Assembly: GCA_022360595.1 (NCBI GenBank)
Contig: JAKSCN010000082.1
Location: 1-7,527 of the forward strand
DNA: 7,527 nucleotides
Direction of reading: 5' to 3'
Source: Chromatiales bacterium
GTDB lineage: Bacteria; Pseudomonadota; Gammaproteobacteria; Chromatiales; Chromatiaceae
In this document: piece after piece, positions 6,764 through 7,527 of the stretch
Numbering within the stretch: the first letter of the stretch is position 1
Layout: each line of letters opens with the position of its first letter
Position numbers and translations under genes: made by a program
Notes under the pieces: model-generated
Databases searched by the model: none
The model's input: the letters and a program-made list of their open reading frames with translations, nothing else
Told to the model about the DNA's origin: nothing

Positions 6764-7527
6764 TCAGGCCTCACGACTGCGAAAATGGTACGGCCGAATG
6801 CCCACTGCATAGAGCACGGCAAAGTAGCTGGCGGCACCGGCAATAATCAACCCCACTAGCCGCCAGATCCGCTCTTCACGCGTCATCTCCAACCAGTTCT
6901 GCAGTTCAGCGCCTCCCCAGAATAGCAGCGCACCCATCACCGCTGCAGCGAGAAGCGCTTGCACAATCTGTTTCATCCAGCCAGACTCAGGACGGTAGAT
7001 TCCCACTTCACGCAGCCCCTTATAAAACAAGTAGGCATTGAGAGAAGCCGACAAAGTGGTCGCCAGCGCTAAACCGGCATGAGCCAGCGGGAACACCAAT
7101 ATAATATTCAGCACCATATTGGTCACCATCGCAATTACCGCGTAGCGCACCGGTGTTTTGGTATCTTGGCGAGCGTAATAGCCCGGCGCCAGTACCTTGA
7201 TAGTGATAAACGACAACAACCCTAGCGAATAGGCCATTAGGCTCCGCTGAGCCATAGCCACATCCTCGGCATCGAACACATTGGATTGAAACAGCGTAGC
7301 AATCATCGGCCCGGAGAGCATAAAAAGCCCCACCGCCGCCGGCAACCCCAACAACAGCATCCAACGCAACCCCCAATCAATGGTATGAGAAAATGTCTCC
7401 GGCGCATCATTGGCATGCTTTTTCGACAAATTGGGCAGAATCACTGTACCTAACGCGACACCCAGCACACCTAAAGGGAACTCCATCAACCGATCAGAGT
7501 AATAGAGCCAGGAGATACTTCCATCAA
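6764..7527 (-). CDS. murJ: Lipid II flippase MurJ, C-terminal half (5' end outside window)
   Basis: MurJ (MviN) is the inner-membrane MOP-superfamily flippase that moves lipid II to the periplasmic side for peptidoglycan synthesis. The frame is open to the window edge, and 253 residues are visible, roughly half of the usual 510 or so. The fragment opens with DGSISWLYYSDRLMEFPLGVLGVALGT, the highly conserved central signature. The Asp-Arg pair (7495-7490) corresponds to the functionally important Asp269/Arg270 region of the E. coli protein. The TTG at 7489-7487 encodes the Leu of DRLMEFP and is not a start codon. Several further hydrophobic segments follow, consistent with transmembrane helices of the C-terminal half, and the protein ends with a short charged tail (YHFRSREA). 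The gene lies 112 bases upstream of ribF on the same strand, an order known from Pseudomonas and relatives. Confidence 0.96.
   Translation of the reverse strand, partial: DGSISWLYYSDRLMEFPLGVLGVALGTVILPNLSKKHANDAPETFSHTIDWGLRWMLLLGLPAAVGLFMLSGPMIATLFQSNVFDAEDVAMAQRSLMAYSLGLLSFITIKVLAPGYYARQDTKTPVRYAVIAMVTNMVLNIILVFPLAHAGLALATTLSASLNAYLFYKGLREVGIYRPESGWMKQIVQALLAAAVMGALLFWGGAELQNWLEMTREERIWRLVGLIIAGAASYFAVLYAVGIRPYHFRSREA

Noticed and set aside
7487..7489. TTG at 7489-7487 as the start of a short MurJ-like protein.
   Set aside because: The frame stays open to the window edge, and the upstream residues GSISWLYYSDR are the conserved MurJ signature. The gene is simply cut by the window.
1..7527. 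Search for a novel defence, mobile or RNA-based system.
   Set aside because: Every stretch longer than about 115 bases is covered by a recognised or family-assigned gene. There are no direct repeats, transposase, integrase, tRNA or CRISPR-like arrays, and no gene of strongly different composition.

Overview
This is an ordinary, densely coding stretch of a gammaproteobacterial chromosome. All seven complete or partial genes that I can name are housekeeping genes, and about 95% of the bases are coding. The proteins look like those of free-living or symbiotic Gammaproteobacteria: AmpD and AmpE side by side, and the murJ-ribF-ileS-lspA order known from Pseudomonas and relatives. Some features suggest a Chromatiales-like or sulfur-oxidiser lineage, but that is only an impression. 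I see no mobile element, CRISPR array, RNA gene or phage gene, and no sign of an undescribed system.

Left half (1-2307, + strand): the 3' end of a CBS-domain gene, then ampD (its ATG directly follows the CBS stop codon), ampE, and a histidine-phosphatase gene whose start overlaps the ampE stop (TGATG). These four are probably co-transcribed, though a small perfect hairpin between ampD and ampE may reduce read-through. AmpD removes the peptide from recycled anhydro-muropeptides in the cytoplasm. AmpE is its inner-membrane partner gene. The phosphatase belongs to the alpha-ribazole phosphatase/phosphoglycerate mutase superfamily, and its substrate cannot be read from the sequence.

Right half (2311-7527, - strand): reading leftward, the C-terminal half of murJ (lipid II flippase, cut by the window edge), ribF (FMN/FAD synthesis), ileS (isoleucyl-tRNA synthetase) and lspA (lipoprotein signal peptidase). 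A consensus -10 box (TATAAT on the - strand) with an imperfect inverted repeat lies in the 112-base gap between murJ and ribF and probably starts a ribF-ileS-lspA transcript. Both ileS and lspA begin with GTG.

The two gene groups converge, with only 3 bases between the phosphatase and lspA stop codons. The fkpB-ispH pair that commonly follows lspA in Gammaproteobacteria is absent at that point. The two halves share an envelope theme (peptidoglycan recycling, lipid II export, lipoprotein maturation), but this reflects common neighbourhoods rather than a demonstrated joint system.
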